Of a DNA stretch of 64,000 nt, positions 1 to 12,146 are shown in pieces. A program made the position numbers and the translations under genes. Position 1 is the stretch's first letter. The number at the start of each line of letters is the position of its first letter. The notes under the pieces were generated by a model. The model was not told where the DNA came from. It was given only the letters and a program-made list of their open reading frames with translations, and ran no database searches. The stretch is from Bolinopsis microptera (taxonomy: Eukaryota; Ctenophora; Tentaculata; Lobata; Bolinopsidae), in the NCBI RefSeq assembly GCF_026151205.1, contig NC_087074.1, positions 682,001 through 746,000 on the forward strand. Reading direction: 5' to 3'.

Positions 1-115
1 GGAGTAGGAGGAGGACTGAGGAGGGGAGGAGGAAGAGGACTGAGGAATATCAGGAAGACCCAGGGGGAGGAGGAGGAAGAGTAGGAGGAGGAAGCATCTA
101 AATGTTATTTCCATT
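1..115. repeat. GGA-rich low-complexity sequence
   Basis: Irregular purine-rich repeats of GGAGGA / GAGGAAGAGG type run to the window edge. No reading frame of interest. Confidence 0.7.
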
Positions 116-400
116 TTTGTCCGTTTTTGTCCATTTTTGTCCGTTTTTGTCCGCTCTATTTTTTGTCCGTTTTGAAAATATAGGGTACCGAACGGACAAA
201 AAACATGATCCCCCTATAACAGCAAAAATTGAACATTTTATTTAGCAATTTAGGTGTCCATTAATGTCCGCCTATGTCCGCATATGTCCGTCTATGTCCG
301 CCTATGTCCGCCTATGTCCGCTTATGTCCGTCTATGTCCGCCTATGTCCGCCTATGTCCTGTCCTTTTTGGATTCTATGAGACAAGCGGACATAGACGGA
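115..400. repeat. TGTCCG-based tandem repeats with inverted copies
   Basis: Two related arrays: TTTTTGTCC(G/A) at about 115-160 and a 10-bp unit TATGTCCGCC repeated about ten times at 261-360. Both have reverse-complement partners nearby (AACGGACAAAA at about 190-200 and CGGACATAGACGGAC at about 386-400), so each can fold into a hairpin. A short frame through the array (254-535) only reflects the repeat. A poly-C run follows at about 407-420. Confidence 0.7.
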
Positions 401-539
401 CGTGACACCCCCCCCCCCCCATTTTCTACATTTTTTTACGATTTCGAGGCTGTAGAAAGTATCTTGTTGTCAACATTTCAGTCGCCGCACGCGCGCCGCG
501 CCGTTTGTATGTTGATCGGTAAAGAGAGTTTCTAGCTTT

Positions 540-2180
540 GACTTTTGGGGGACAGTTAAATTATTAAAATTAGTCTTGTTTCTGGAACTCTTGGAAGAAG
601 GAGTGTGACCGGATCTAATATCATTTTGTATGTTTTTGAATTTTTGGCTTGTTCCAGACGCGCGCTGCGTTGGATTTAATATTTATTAAAATATTTAAAG
701 AGGAGTGATATTGTATTATGTACTAACTTATTAACTTCAGGGGTTCAGCTTTGAGCTAAATGAATAGTTTCTCTGAGTACTATAGAAGACACTTTACTTT
801 AATACTTCGGAACTCAGTGTAATGAATATATTAAAGGTTTTCAAAACTGCAAGTTTTGAATTTCCCAATTCACCATTGATACTAGTTTCAATGTACTATA
901 ATTCCTTCATAATGGATTCAGTGTAAATTGCTCCATCACCGACTAACAACCCAGGTGCCTTCTGTCGGGACACTGGTCCGGGGATAACTTAACAGGTTGG
1001 TTTCTAACTCAATTATTTTTGTTTGTAAAATTATTCAAACAATATACACATAATTGTCACAATGTCCCTTATATAAAAATACCCTTTAAAAAATCAATAT
1101 ATTCCCTATCTCAAATATTGGGAGAAACATTTGAATATTAACCTTGGCCTTGTGGCTCCAAATTCAATTATAACTCAATTATACGTTATAAATGTTATTA
1201 TCATTGGATCACTCAGAGAGCAGTGGAGGGAAACATCGTAAAAACTTTATTTTACAGTTACACTGTGTAGAAAAACCTGGCAACCTTGTTGCCTGCACAA
1301 ATCAATTCAACCTGTACATTCGCATTCTTGTTCAAATTATTATTATATCTAAAATAAGTAATAATTTAACAATTATAAATCATCCCTTTCAAGTGAGTAA
1401 TAACATACTTTTAGCTAATCATCTTTGGAATCTTATTTTTGTAAATAAAAGACATTGCTTTATTTTGATTTTAAACTATGCTGATTTTTAAAATTTACCT
1501 TTTTGTCAATTTCAGAAAACTTTACTGGCTAGACCCTATTTTCAAAAATAAAAGAAATAAAAACATTTTTCAAACAGTTCGTCTCGTAAAAATAACGTTT
1601 TCGCCAGGGGTAAAATTTGTATCACGTGGTGACCCCCACTGTCGCTTCACTATAGTTTCTACGATACAGGGGAGCCGCGCACTCGTGCGCGGCGGGTCAT
1701 ACAACGTATGACAAGGTAAAATTTGGAAAAATGTACATTTTGAGTTATCCCGAAAAGTTTCACTTTGAGCCGAATAAAAGTTCGAAACTTTTACTTTGTA
1801 CTTTGCAGATTCCACTTAACTAATTCCTGTCCTCTGATTGGCAGATTGGCTGAATTGTGTCACATAAAACTTAAAATGCTTCACCATTCACGTGTAGTTT
1901 GCAATAAACATAAGTGCGCACGAGCATGAGGAAAACAAGTTTTGAATTTTGGTATTTATTAATAACAATAAAGCATATCATATTATATTAACAAGTGATA
2001 CTAGTAAAATATTTGTTTCGAATCAAGACCATCGACGAGTCCAACTCGGCGCGTGTTTTGGTAGGCTATAATGTATAAACCTACAACATATCATAAAAAT
2101 AAAGCCGCGCGTTGATTGGCTGCCTCAGTAAGGTGAATAATTTAAGCTTGAAGGTGTGCCGCGCATTTACAAAACCTCAC
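540..2180. other. Non-coding, AT-rich stretch
   Basis: No convincing exon on either strand. The only structured part is the hairpin-bearing element end at 1617-1716. Confidence 0.5.
1617..1716 (+). mobile_element. Solitary end of an inverted-repeat element with two hairpins
   Basis: The block starts GTATCACGTGGTGACCCCCA and contains two perfect stem-loops: GCCGCGCA-CTCG-TGCGCGGC and GTCATAC-AAC-GTATGAC. Closely related sequence occurs in the larger element at about 25858-26475, in both orientations. This looks like a solo end or truncated copy of that element. No target-site duplication was seen here. Confidence 0.6.
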
Positions 2181-2205
2181 GAGGCGATCACATGATCACG
2201 AGGAC

Positions 2206-2640
2206 TTGTCGATGTGCTTCGAACCTCTGTTCAAAGCACAAAAAATGTGTGCCCGCATAATGTTTGGTGATAAAGAAGCATACTTGGATAAATTTAAAAC
2301 TAGTGCACGATGCAGACCCTACAGGGAGAAAATCATGGGCAACAAATTTTACAGAAAGGAGCATACTAAACCCCTCTTCAACACTCATGAAATCATGAAT
2401 GCGCATAATTTGTACTTTTACCATTGTATTAATGACATCTTCAAGGTCTTGAAATATAAAATCCCTATATCATTATACTCCCTCTTTGAAACATCTGGCA
2501 GACTTGGCAAAGAGACACTCATTCTTTCACCTAAACCATCATACAGCTACATATACAAAGCAGGGACAATATGGAACATAGTACATATAGTAAATTTGAT
2601 TCTAATACTAATTCTAATTCTAATATTTTAAAGATTTAAA
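2206..2640 (+). pseudogene. 5'-truncated CR1/Jockey-type LINE, RT C-terminal tail
   Basis: An open frame of about 140 codons resembles the extreme C-terminus of apurinic-endonuclease LINE reverse transcriptases: a leading FKAQKMCARIMFG segment (compare LQKRAIRII in CR1/Jockey proteins), a middle LFNTHEIMN...LYFYHC segment and a terminal Y-KAGTIWNIV (compare the usual GP-IWN-L). It ends in a short tail of TTCTAAT-type repeats at about 2595-2630. The start is arbitrary because the upstream RT is missing. Assignment rests on remembered family patterns; the clade is not certain. Confidence 0.65.
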
Positions 2641-4370
2641 TTAAATGAAACAATAAGTTTTATTTTACATTCCTTTAATCATAAATAAAATAAGAGCTTA
2701 AACCACGAATTAGTTAACTAGAGGTAAACTTGAGGAAATATTAGGATTGTTGTTAAAATTGTTGTTAAAATTAATGTGCACTACTTTGCACTTGGTAGGA
2801 TTAAATTGTAAAAGCCAAATACTTTCCCAAACTTCCTAATTCTTCAATATCTTCAGCGATTATGATTACACAAAAGCCCCTAAAATGTATTTTTAACGTA
2901 TTTTTTATCTTTGTTTATTTTTTGTTTAAATTCTTTCGCTGTTGTATTCGGATATAGAAAAAATTCGAAAATATTATGGTTTGTTGAGTGCCTAACAACA
3001 CGACGCATTCATTCAATATAAGCTACAAAGCAAAGCAATGGACTTGAAGTAAAGGGAGAAGTAAGGGGGACTTAACATCTTGATCAACAAATCCCTGGCG
3101 GTATTAACCAGGCCATGTTCATGTTCGGACATCCCTCCCTCACTCGAATTAGGGGTTGTTCACATATTATTACGCAATCACTTTTTGAACATTTTTACCC
3201 CTCCCGTCCGGTAGTGTGCTGCCACTGGTCTGCAACTCCCCAGTCCAATCGGTTATCCCTGTTTCCTTGTCATTGCTAGAAAGGGTAAACACGGTTAGAA
3301 GTATTCCGTCACAAAAGAGAGATAAATGTGTGATCAGAAATAACAAGTTTTACACATAGCTTTTGTGTCAAAATAGTTTGATCATTTGGAAACCCTCCCT
3401 CCCCCCTTGGCTGATTACGCAATACTTGTGAAAAGAAAGAAGATGTCTTGAAATATCATAACCATGAATTAACTTTTATTGATTGAAATAAATTTTCGTG
3501 CACATACAGAATGAATGGTTAATAATTTAATATATAATATGTAGACCAAGCTCTGTGCACGGGATGCTTCCTGGAAGAATCCAGTTCTTTTAGCGGGGCA
3601 CCCTACCTAAAGCCAAATTGAGATATAATAATCATATTCCTAGGGAAATAATCAGAAATCGAATACCGATCAAATAATATGATATATAGGAGTAGTAACC
3701 ATATTTACTATGCAAAATGCCCCAACCACATAGTGTAAATTTATATAAAATTCAAATTCCATATCATCATTAAACCTCAATAGTCAATATAATAGCCCAA
3801 GCAAAATTAAATAATTTCTTATATACCTTACTGTCATACTACAAATTAATTAAACATTTGAAATCTGTTAACCAGAGAATAAATTTCTAAACCTAATGCA
3901 AGTGAAATAATTTAGATGCAATAATGAATGCCTAATGTGAGTATCATCTGTCAATGTCCTTGTGAAACAGTCTGTACAAGAGATATGAGTAACTAATATA
4001 GAAGAAAAAAACAGGAAGTTGTCGTCTGTTGAAAAATAAATAAAATATAGAATATAGATTAGAATATAAAATAACATTCAGTCAATGTGTCGTCAATAAA
4101 CTGTACAATTATCAAACTACCCATGATGACGATGCTAATCAACTTTATTGATGATTTTAAATTTCTTGTGACGCCTTATAATGCACACTGAACTGCCACA
4201 GGAACTGACAAAAGTAACTGCACTGTGTATATAAATTTACAATTGTACAAAAAATGAACTAGTGGAGTAACTCCCGGATTTATGTTCAAAGGGGCTCAAG
4301 AAATCTGTACAGGCCCGGAATCTGTGTCCTTATCGTTGCTGCTAGTCATAAATAGAACCAATTTACATGT
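2641..4370. other. Non-coding, AT-rich stretch
   Basis: No exon with supporting splice sites or family similarity was found. The short minus-strand frame at 3868-4077 is low-complexity Tyr/Ile-rich and not credible. Confidence 0.45.
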
Positions 4371-4590
4371 TGAAAACTAAACTTATAAACTTGAAATTGA
4401 CAAAGACCTTCAAATACCCTTCCTCGACGTCCTCGTCCATCCTGACAAGTCCACTTCCGTTTGTACAGTAAACCCACTCAAAACAATATACACATCTATT
4501 TTGAGACCTCTTGCTAAGAAAACCTTTTGTATCATTTACATGTTTCAAGAACCTCCCTCCAGGTTGATAAGGAGAATTATCAGCTATTAA
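4371..4590 (+). pseudogene. Possible Penelope-like reverse-transcriptase fragment
   Basis: A plus-strand frame reads LEIDKDLQIPFLDVLVHPDK and then a segment with TSVCTV, IYTSILRPLAKK and IIYMF. The 'IPFLDVLV...TSV' pattern followed by a Tyr-Thr-x-x-x-x-x-P-x-x-x-K segment resembles the RT thumb region of Penelope-like elements. The frame is open to a stop at about 4590 but nothing credible lies on either side, so it is at most a decayed fragment. The opposite-strand frame at 4363-4617 is probably its shadow. Confidence 0.4.
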
Positions 4591-4683
4591 ATACTTGTTT
4601 CTAAAATCTCCTAACACTTCTAAAAATGTTATGTTTCAGCTATGAATCGCACTAACAAATGATGCAAGATATGAGTTGGTGAG

Positions 4684-7119
4684 ATGAATAATGGACATTC
4701 AAATGGTTCACGAAATAATTCTGGACACCACATTGTTGCAAGTCTAGATGGAGTTTTTCAGTATGATCAAACTAGTTCGGAGAGTGGCAGTGGTAAAATG
4801 GGAAAACTCTGTATATGTCAGCTTGGGATTTCGTTAATTGTTTCAGGGTCAGATGATTCTGATATTTGTCATCACGAAACCGTGGAAACTAGTTTTTACA
4901 CTTCCCTACCCAACCTAAAGAATTGCTTTCTATCAGTAGATGGTAAAATGAGTGACCTTGGTGAAATGACAGAGTTTGAAGATATCCAGGTTGAAAAATT
5001 AATTTTGTATTGCAAGGACTTCCGGGAGGTTGTTTTGCATTTTAAAAAGGGGGACGAAACTGTGTATGCATTTTTAAAAACTCTTCAGGATAAAGTGTAT
5101 CGGAAAATAGGATCACCTAGTGCAGATATGTGTGGCAGATCTTCACCTTCCAGCATATGTAGTTTTTTGGATAAAAGTTCCTGGGAAAGAGAACTTTCAC
5201 GTTTAAAAATTAACATCAAGAAATCAAGATGGAAGGTTGTTGAGAACAAAGAATTTAAATCCTGTGGGATTACTGGAAAATATTTTGTTGTCCCTAGTTC
5301 TATCAGTATTGAAAGTGTCACGGCAACTGGAGAGGGTCATACCAACAATAGATACATGAGTTGGTGCTGGACAGACAGTGATACTATGGTGTCACTTTTA
5401 CGATGCAGTGAGCCTCAGACTATTCTGAATAACTCATACTTGAATAAGATCTTGAGTACTGTCAATAATGGCCGAGCCAAAACCCATGCAGTTATGAGCA
5501 CAGCTCATTTGAAAGACTCGTGTCCTGATGAAACTGTTATCAGTAATAGTTTTGAGAAACTGTGGAATGCCTGTCTAGTCAAAGATGGAGAGTATTTCTA
5601 TAAAAACCTGGAATCGAGCAAATGGTTTCATCACATTCACTCTCTGATAAGGGCATCTAGACATATTGCTCGGACATTAAAATGTGATAAGAACCCTGTT
5701 GTTGTTATGGATGAAACTGGCAGAGATATGAGCTGTCTTGTCGTGTCACTAGTTCTCATACTCTGTGACAAACACTTCAGGACAATAGCTGGATTTGCAA
5801 ACTTGATCAACAAGGAATGGTTATCTGCTGGCTACTCCTTTTGTTCGTCTCTTATGTCAATCAAGGGTACAGAGTCTCACTTCTATCCGACCTTCATCAT
5901 GTTTTTGGACTGTGTTCATAATATTATATTGCAGTATCCCACTGAATTCGAATTTACTGATTTGTACCTCATGGAAATACTTGATAAGATATTAACTGGA
6001 GAATCTGAGGTGTTCATGTTCAACTGCCCACGAGACATTTCCCTTGTCTGCAAAGGGAAAGAAAATGATGTAGTGGATGATTTTTGGCAAAAAGTTCTGA
6101 AGCAGAAATCAACATATGTCAATCCGCTGTTTGATTTGCAGGACAAAATACTAAAAACTCCCTCAGAAACTACATCCTTTGATGAAACCCTTCAAGTTAC
6201 GCGCACTCAGTCCTATTCTTATGCTGTCTCAAAGGGAACTGACGATGTTGGTGATGATAAAAAGCCAACCAAGAAAGAACGCAGTGGAATTCTCATGCTC
6301 AAAGCTATCAGAAAACCGAGTCACCTTTTTCACAAAGGTCGTAGAAAGTCAAAGAAAATGAAGAAAGATAAACCTGGTAAAGTTGGTTCTTCTTCGTTTT
6401 TCAGTGCTGAATCTGAGTCTCCTCGAGAAAGGCTGACCTCAATGAAGAACATATTTAAATCTAAATTTGATCCCATCAACGTTAATTACAGCATCATCAA
6501 CATCCACTTGTGGTACAGGTACTATTATCGTCACATAGTCAGTTCAGAAATCCACAGCGAAGGTGGGAATGCTTTAGTAGCCACCTTAGTTAATGACATA
6601 AAACTTTCAAGTTCAGATTTTATAAGTTCTCATTGTTCTGAGGATTCCACTGATGTTGCAGGAGAGGAGACTTCATCCAGTGACATCGCTAAGATGATCA
6701 TGTCTGAGCCAGATTACCTTGATGAAATACAACGCAGTGACAGCCTTACGACGATAAACTCTGGCATGGAACGCAGCATTCACGTCTCAGAGATCGATCT
6801 GTGTAATGATCATGTGGACAAGGATTATGAAAGTGCCGAGGAATTGTCTCTCAACGGATTGAGTATGGAAGGGTCTATTGAGCTACCAGCTACAGCACCA
6901 GCTACAGCACCAGCTACAGCACCAGCTACAGCACCCGCTACAGCACCAGCTACAGCAACAGCTACAGCACCAGCTACAGCACCAGCTACAGCACCAGTGG
7001 CTGAAGGTGAGAAGAGGTTATCAGAAGTAATGGAGGAACCTGAAATGTCCAACACCAAGTCGCCTCAAACTGTTGTACTTGAGATTGCTGAGGCTGCTAA
7101 CGATGTCCAAGATTTTTGA
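4684..7119 (+). CDS. Catalytically dead myotubularin, MTMR10/12-like
   Basis: An uninterrupted 811-codon frame. The N-terminal part contains a segment (about residues 95-150, VEKLILYCKDFREVVLHFKK) like the PH-GRAM domain of myotubularins. The phosphatase-like core includes WFHHIHSLIRASRHIAR and then, at about residues 339-352, VVMDETGRDMSC where active enzymes carry HCSDGWDRT. The catalytic Cys is Asp and the Arg is Met, so no phosphoinositide phosphatase activity is expected. The downstream FRTIAGFANLINKEWLSAGY matches the conserved GF-LIEKEWL-FGH block. The replacement pattern (acidic run then GRD-SC) is that of the MTMR10/11/12 subgroup; MTMR12 is an adaptor for active myotubularins, so a scaffold role is likely by family. 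A late segment INIHLWYRYYYRH resembles that subgroup's C-terminal region. The Met chosen follows an in-frame TGA at 4672. An Ala-Pro-Ala-Thr run lies near the C-terminus. MTMR10, 11 and 12 cannot be told apart here. Confidence 0.85.
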   Translation: MNNGHSNGSRNNSGHHIVASLDGVFQYDQTSSESGSGKMGKLCICQLGISLIVSGSDDSDICHHETVETSFYTSLPNLKNCFLSVDGKMSDLGEMTEFEDIQVEKLILYCKDFREVVLHFKKGDETVYAFLKTLQDKVYRKIGSPSADMCGRSSPSSICSFLDKSSWERELSRLKINIKKSRWKVVENKEFKSCGITGKYFVVPSSISIESVTATGEGHTNNRYMSWCWTDSDTMVSLLRCSEPQTILNNSYLNKILSTVNNGRAKTHAVMSTAHLKDSCPDETVISNSFEKLWNACLVKDGEYFYKNLESSKWFHHIHSLIRASRHIARTLKCDKNPVVVMDETGRDMSCLVVSLVLILCDKHFRTIAGFANLINKEWLSAGYSFCSSLMSIKGTESHFYPTFIMFLDCVHNIILQYPTEFEFTDLYLMEILDKILTGESEVFMFNCPRDISLVCKGKENDVVDDFWQKVLKQKSTYVNPLFDLQDKILKTPSETTSFDETLQVTRTQSYSYAVSKGTDDVGDDKKPTKKERSGILMLKAIRKPSHLFHKGRRKSKKMKKDKPGKVGSSSFFSAESESPRERLTSMKNIFKSKFDPINVNYSIINIHLWYRYYYRHIVSSEIHSEGGNALVATLVNDIKLSSSDFISSHCSEDSTDVAGEETSSSDIAKMIMSEPDYLDEIQRSDSLTTINSGMERSIHVSEIDLCNDHVDKDYESAEELSLNGLSMEGSIELPATAPATAPATAPATAPATAPATATATAPATAPATAPVAEGEKRLSEVMEEPEMSNTKSPQTVVLEIAEAANDVQDF
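6889..7000 (+). repeat. In-frame 12-bp coding repeat (Ala/Thr/Pro)
   Basis: The unit GCTACAGCACCA is repeated about nine times, encoding APAT units within the predicted disordered C-terminal tail of the myotubularin-like protein. The length, a multiple of three, preserves the frame. Confidence 0.85.
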
Positions 7120-7675
7120 GAAAAATTTTCGTTTTTCAGCCCAAGCTAAAGCATATGTTACCATTTCTGTTATGTAAAATACTTTCAAGCTTTAAAGTTA
7201 ATACTAAAAGTGATAAAGATAGATCCAAATTCCATAGTTTTCATAGAGCATTAAAATAACATTTCATGATAACATGTAGTAATGTATGGTCTGTTAACTG
7301 TTGCTTAATATAATTAGTTCGATATTTGTACATTTTTAGTTTTAATTGGGGTGTGTCCAATTTGAATTGTGAGATTTTTTCAAATTTCTTCGTTATTTAG
7401 GGTAATTGTGAAACTAGAAACCTAAAATGAAATACGTTAACCATTTTTACAGTAAAAGATTAATGTGCCCAATTTATAGAATATCTGAACTATTTCTATT
7501 TAAAATGTTTCTTTACAGTGCTTAAATTACCATGCGACTAAACGCTTAGAAATATGTTGATCGAAGAAAAACAATTAGGAATTTTCAAACGACACAATTG
7601 TGGAATGTACATCTAAAGTTTGTGGCCCAGTCTTGACAGCTGTACACAGAAGTCACAGATCCTCTGTCTATACTT

Positions 7676-7681
7676 AATAAA
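7676..7681 (+). terminator. Polyadenylation signal of the MTMR-like gene
   Basis: AATAAA about 560 nt after the stop codon. It is followed within 40 nt by two tandem copies of TACAGCAGGGTGCTGTATTAG (about 7690-7735), each able to form a short TACAGCA/TGCTGTA stem in a GU-rich context. Placement is plausible but unproven. Confidence 0.45.
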
Positions 7682-8280
7682 GTATGTTATACAGCAGGGT
7701 GCTGTATTAGGTTTATACAGCAGGGTGCTGTATTAGGGTTGGTGATGTTTCAAGCCTGGTTTTATACTGGTCGTTTTTAAAATACTTTCTTGTTGCTTAC
7801 TGCTTAGGTTATCACAATAATTGTTGATCATATCAGTTATTAATATATTAAGTTTGTCACCCTTTTTCTCATTTTCTGTAAATAATGATTGTTTAAATGT
7901 TTTGATATGATTAATTAGATGATTAACTCCAGTACGTCTGTGCAATGATTGCAATGTTGTAATTTGTTATTAAAATTCGCAATAACTCTTTACAATCATA
8001 CTTGTCATGCTTTTCATTGATTACCAATTATAACGATGAACCGTTCTACCAGTTGCAGTTGGACAACTGAAAATTGCTGTAAATTCATAATACTAACATG
8101 TTTACTGTTTAGTTTCAAGTAATAAATAAATAACTGTATCTATTCACAGTTATTTTTAAAAGTCTTTAGCAACAATGAAAGTTATTGTTTAAAGTTACAA
8201 TGTTACATGTAAATTAATTAATAATTAATTGATCGTCAAACTAACCATTATCTCGCTCATCATTGAAGCTGGTGACCACA

Positions 8281-11200
8281 ATGGCTGCTCTTTACACAGA
8301 CCGTAACTTCAACAAGAAAGCTAAGATATTTGTTGTGGGTGCAGGTGGTATTGGGTGCGAACTCCTCAAGAACCTGGTCCTAACAGGCTTCACAAACCTG
8401 CACGTGATAGACCTAGACACTATAGATGTTAGTAACCTGAACAGACAGTTCCTCTTTCAGCGAGACCACGTGGGGCAGAGCAAGGCTGTGTGTGCTACTA
8501 ACACTGTCAAGCTCTTCAACCCTGCAGTTAACATCACCACCTACCATGAGAGGTACTTACCGTCACCTGACCTGTCACGTGACTTATTACCTGTCACGTG
8601 ACTTATTACCTGTCACGTGACTTATTACCTGTCACCTGACTTATTACCTGTCACGTGACTTATTACCTGTCACCTGACTTATTACCTGTCACCTGACTTA
8701 TTACCTGTTACGTGACTTATTACCTGTCACCTGACTTATTACCTGTCACCTGACTTATTACCTGTCACCTGACTTATTACCTGTCACCTGACTTATTACC
8801 TGTTACGTGACTTATTACCTGTCACCTGACTTATTACCTGTCACCTGACTTATCGTTTGTAAAGATATAAACTTGTTTACTGTAGTTACATACTTAGCTA
8901 GCGTGTTCTTAAGATCCGCAGGGTAACAGTTTCTGCAATCTGCTTTAATTTCAAAGATAGCATTAAAGAGCTAATATTAAATTAAGTCTAGCCGATTCTA
9001 GACAATCTTCATAGATTTTTGATGCTTCAAAAAATTATATTTTGATTTACGGTACCTAGAAGTTACAACTTTAGCTTTAGCAGTACATTTTACATAAACA
9101 TAAACATAAACTTCCCTCAGTGTCATATCACCGAAGTTTAACGCTGAGTTCTTCAAGCAGTTCACAGTGGTAATGAACGCGCTGGATAACCTAGCTGCAC
9201 GGACACATGTTAACAGGATGTGTCTAGCTGCTAATGTGCCTCTTGTGGAGTCCGGAACAGGTGCACACACTTTATCATTATTTATTAAATACAAGTTGTG
9301 AACAAGGCATAGTTAAAAACAACGCCCTATTCCAATCTTTCCCTAAACAAATAACTAAATATCAAAACTTCGCTTTAGTATAGTGCGTCTTTTTATAGTG
9401 ACAATAATAATGATATTTACTATGTAGTTACAGTACTTAGTGGAAATATGCACATTGTCTCCAATTAATAGCACTTCGTTATCTCATCAATACATTGGAT
9501 CTACACTTTACATTTACTAAGAGTTAATTTTCGAGATAGTTAGTCATTACTAGTTTGGACACAAAAACAAAAGTCAAAATTGGGGGGGAGGTGGGGGGGG
9601 TAGCATGATACTGCAGGGGGGGGGGGGGGGGGGGTAGCATGATACTGCGCAACTAATGTAATAATATACGTTAAATAACATTACACTGAGATAAACCTAT
9701 TCTCACAGGTGGTTACAAAGGACAAGTACAGGTGATAAAGAAAGGAAAATACGAGTGCTACGAGTGCAACCAGAAAAAGAGTGACGTTAAATCGTACCCA
9801 GGCTGCACAATCAGGAACACTCCCTCGGAGCCTATCCACTGTATAGTGTGGGGTAAACACCTCTTTAACCAGCTCTTCGGAGAACCTGATCCGGACCAGG
9901 ACGTGTCTCCGGATACTGCTGATCCGGAGGCTGTGGCTGAGGCTGGTAATTAGTAATTAGATACTAATGAGATACATATTACATTGCTTTAATTTAATTA
10001 CTTTTATCGGGTATTAAGTCATTGGTTATATTCAGGATTTTTAATCAAATTTGATGAGCTTTCTTCAAAATGTGCCTTTATACATAATTCGTACATTAAA
10101 ATGGTACATACGCAATATATCCATATTTTATACAGTATCTGTCATTAGGAAGTGTATTTCTGTTGACTGACCAGTGTCAGGGTACCACCAGTGTAAATTT
10201 TGACACTCAAATTCTAATACCCGATTGAGTAGTGGCAAGAACAGCGCTGAGGTATAACTGTATATATTATAACTGAATCTTGAGTGTAGCTTTGTTCTGA
10301 AGCTTTCTTGGGAACACAGCTTCCGGCTTTCGGTACCGATATTCATATTTATGTTTTTTAACGAGAAATGTAGCTTCTTACACGAAATTACTAAATAATT
10401 ACCACCAAATTACCGATACTAATTATAAATATACTAACGGAAAAATGTTTTCAGGAGCAGTGGCAGCTTCTTCAGAAACAGAAACAACCCGCAAATCTAC
10501 ACGGCAGTGGGTGGAAAACATCGACTACAACCCCGACAAAATACTTCACAAAATGTTCCACGACGATATTCTGTACCTCCTAACCATGGACAAATTATGG
10601 AAAACTCGAAAACCTCCGGTTCCTTTGGATTTGAGTCAGCTTCAAAAGATTGGTGAAGGCAGTGAGAATGGTGTGTACGCGCTGAAGGATCAACGACCCT
10701 GGTCTATTCAGGAGTGTGTACATGTTTTTAGGGAAAGCGTCAGATCTCTTAGCCGGGAGTACAAGTCAAGTGGATACTTGACCTGGGATAAGGATGATAA
10801 ACCTGCCATGGACTTTGTCACAGCCACCGCAAACATTAGAGCTAGTATTTTCTCTATAGAACAAAAGAGCAAGTTCGATGTTAAGAGCATGGCTGGAAAC
10901 ATAATCCCGGCTATCGCAACTACCAACGCTATCATAGCGGGTCAGATTGTGTTGGAAGGGATGAAGATCCTGCGGGAGGACTGGAGCAAGTGTACCATGT
11001 CTATCTTACAGCGGAGACCTACCAACCGGCGGAAGCTCATAGTCCCTTCTCCTCTGGAGAGACCAAGGGAGAGTTGTTACGCGTGTGCAGAGAGACCTGA
11101 AGTAACTGTAACCCTGAACACTGATACCATGACTGTGGGAGGGTTTGAGGAGAGGGTGCTGAAGAAACACCTGGGTATGGTGGCCCCTGATGTGGAGATT

Positions 11201-11566
11201 GAGGATGGGAAGGGAACTATCATTATCTCTTCCGAGGAGGGGGAGACTGAACAGAACAACGATAAAACTCTAGGTCATTTTGGGGTGTCAAACCATAGCC
11301 GGCTGAAATGTGATGATTTCTTGCAAGAGTATGAGTTGGTTGTGAACATTTTACACAGTACTTTACTCTCAGAAAGTAGAGAAAACCCGGTAGAGTTCAC
11401 TGTGTCGGGTAGCGCAGCACCAGTACCACCACCACCACCCTCTGCTAGCGCTCTCCAGACAAACAAGAGGTTAAGTGAGGGGACTGGGAGTAACAGTCTG
11501 ACTCCGAGGAAGAGAAATAGAGAAGAGATTGAGGTTGAGGACAATGACGATCTTATTGTTTTGTAG
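8281..11566 (+). CDS. UBA2: SUMO-activating enzyme subunit 2
   Basis: Catalytic subunit of the SUMO E1. With SAE1 it adenylates SUMO and carries it as a thioester before handing it to UBC9, mainly in the nucleus. Four exons: 8281-8552, 9121-9260, 9709-9945, 10455-11566; phases agree and all introns are GT-AG, giving 586 codons (human 640). Visible landmarks: nucleotide-binding GAGGIG at residues 20-25; [19 protein letters not shown]; catalytic Cys at about residue 170 in [18 protein letters not shown]; zinc ligands CYEC (about 154-157) and CYAC near residue 440; the [16 protein letters not shown] segment; the ubiquitin-fold segment [23 protein letters not shown]; and a basic tail ending DDLIVL with a KRNREE-type nuclear signal. 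A frame opens 18 nt upstream with TTG, but the first ATG fits the family. Intron 1 holds a minisatellite; intron 2 holds a G-tract with a flanking duplication. Confidence 0.96.
8556..8856 (+). repeat. 20-bp minisatellite in UBA2 intron 1
   Basis: About fifteen copies of GACTTATTACCTGTCAC(C/G)T start a few bases after the exon 1 donor. Two variants alternate irregularly: CACCTG and CACGTG. The CACGTG form is a perfect E-box palindrome. Confidence 0.9.
9582..9650 (+). repeat. G-tracts with a 16-bp duplication in UBA2 intron 2
   Basis: GGTAGCATGATACTGC occurs twice, separated by a run of about 20 G; a further G-rich run precedes the first copy. No inverted partner was found, so this is not called as a transposon. 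Confidence 0.7.
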
Positions 11567-12140
11567 TGTGTTACCGTGAGTCGTGCTACTAGTGGGAGGC
11601 AATGCACGGTAGATATTGTTTAGGCACATTACATGCCTGTTTGTTTCAAGTATACCACATGAGATTTTGGAGTGTAACAAGTTTGATATTTCTGTCTCGC
11701 CTTCTATTCGGCTAGTGTACTTCCGTTTTTAACTGACTGCGTTGCTTCATACATTTATCGAATTCTGACATTACCGTGTAAAGAATGTGCTCTAGGTTAC
11801 AATGATCATTATTCATATGTTCATTGTTGTTCACCATCTATTTATTACGTTGCAGATTTTCACGGTTGTTTTTCAAATCCGACCTCTATTTTAATGTTGC
11901 CTTTAATCAATGTTATTTTAATACAAACGTAAAGGTACCATTTTATCTTATTTATTTTAAATACTCTGTCTAGAAAAAGGCTGTCAATTGTTAAGATTTG
12001 GCTTACAGTCCCAACCAGCATTTATTATCAAAACTGTTCAAATTAAGTTTATATTTACAGACTAATTGGCAAGTCTGAAGTTTCATTCGTTCAATCTAGT
12101 ATTTCAACCTCCACTGCTCATCTTATAACAATAACCTGAA

Positions 12141-12146
12141 AATAAA
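12141..12146 (+). terminator. Polyadenylation signal of UBA2
   Basis: AATAAA about 575 nt downstream of the UBA2 stop and only about 100 nt upstream of the first coding exon of the next gene. The gap holds a short tandem repeat of ACACGTTGCT (about 12178-12230). Confidence 0.5.

Noticed and set aside
254-535. 93-codon frame with repeated MSAYVRLCPP
   Set aside because: Product of the 10-bp TATGTCCGCC array.
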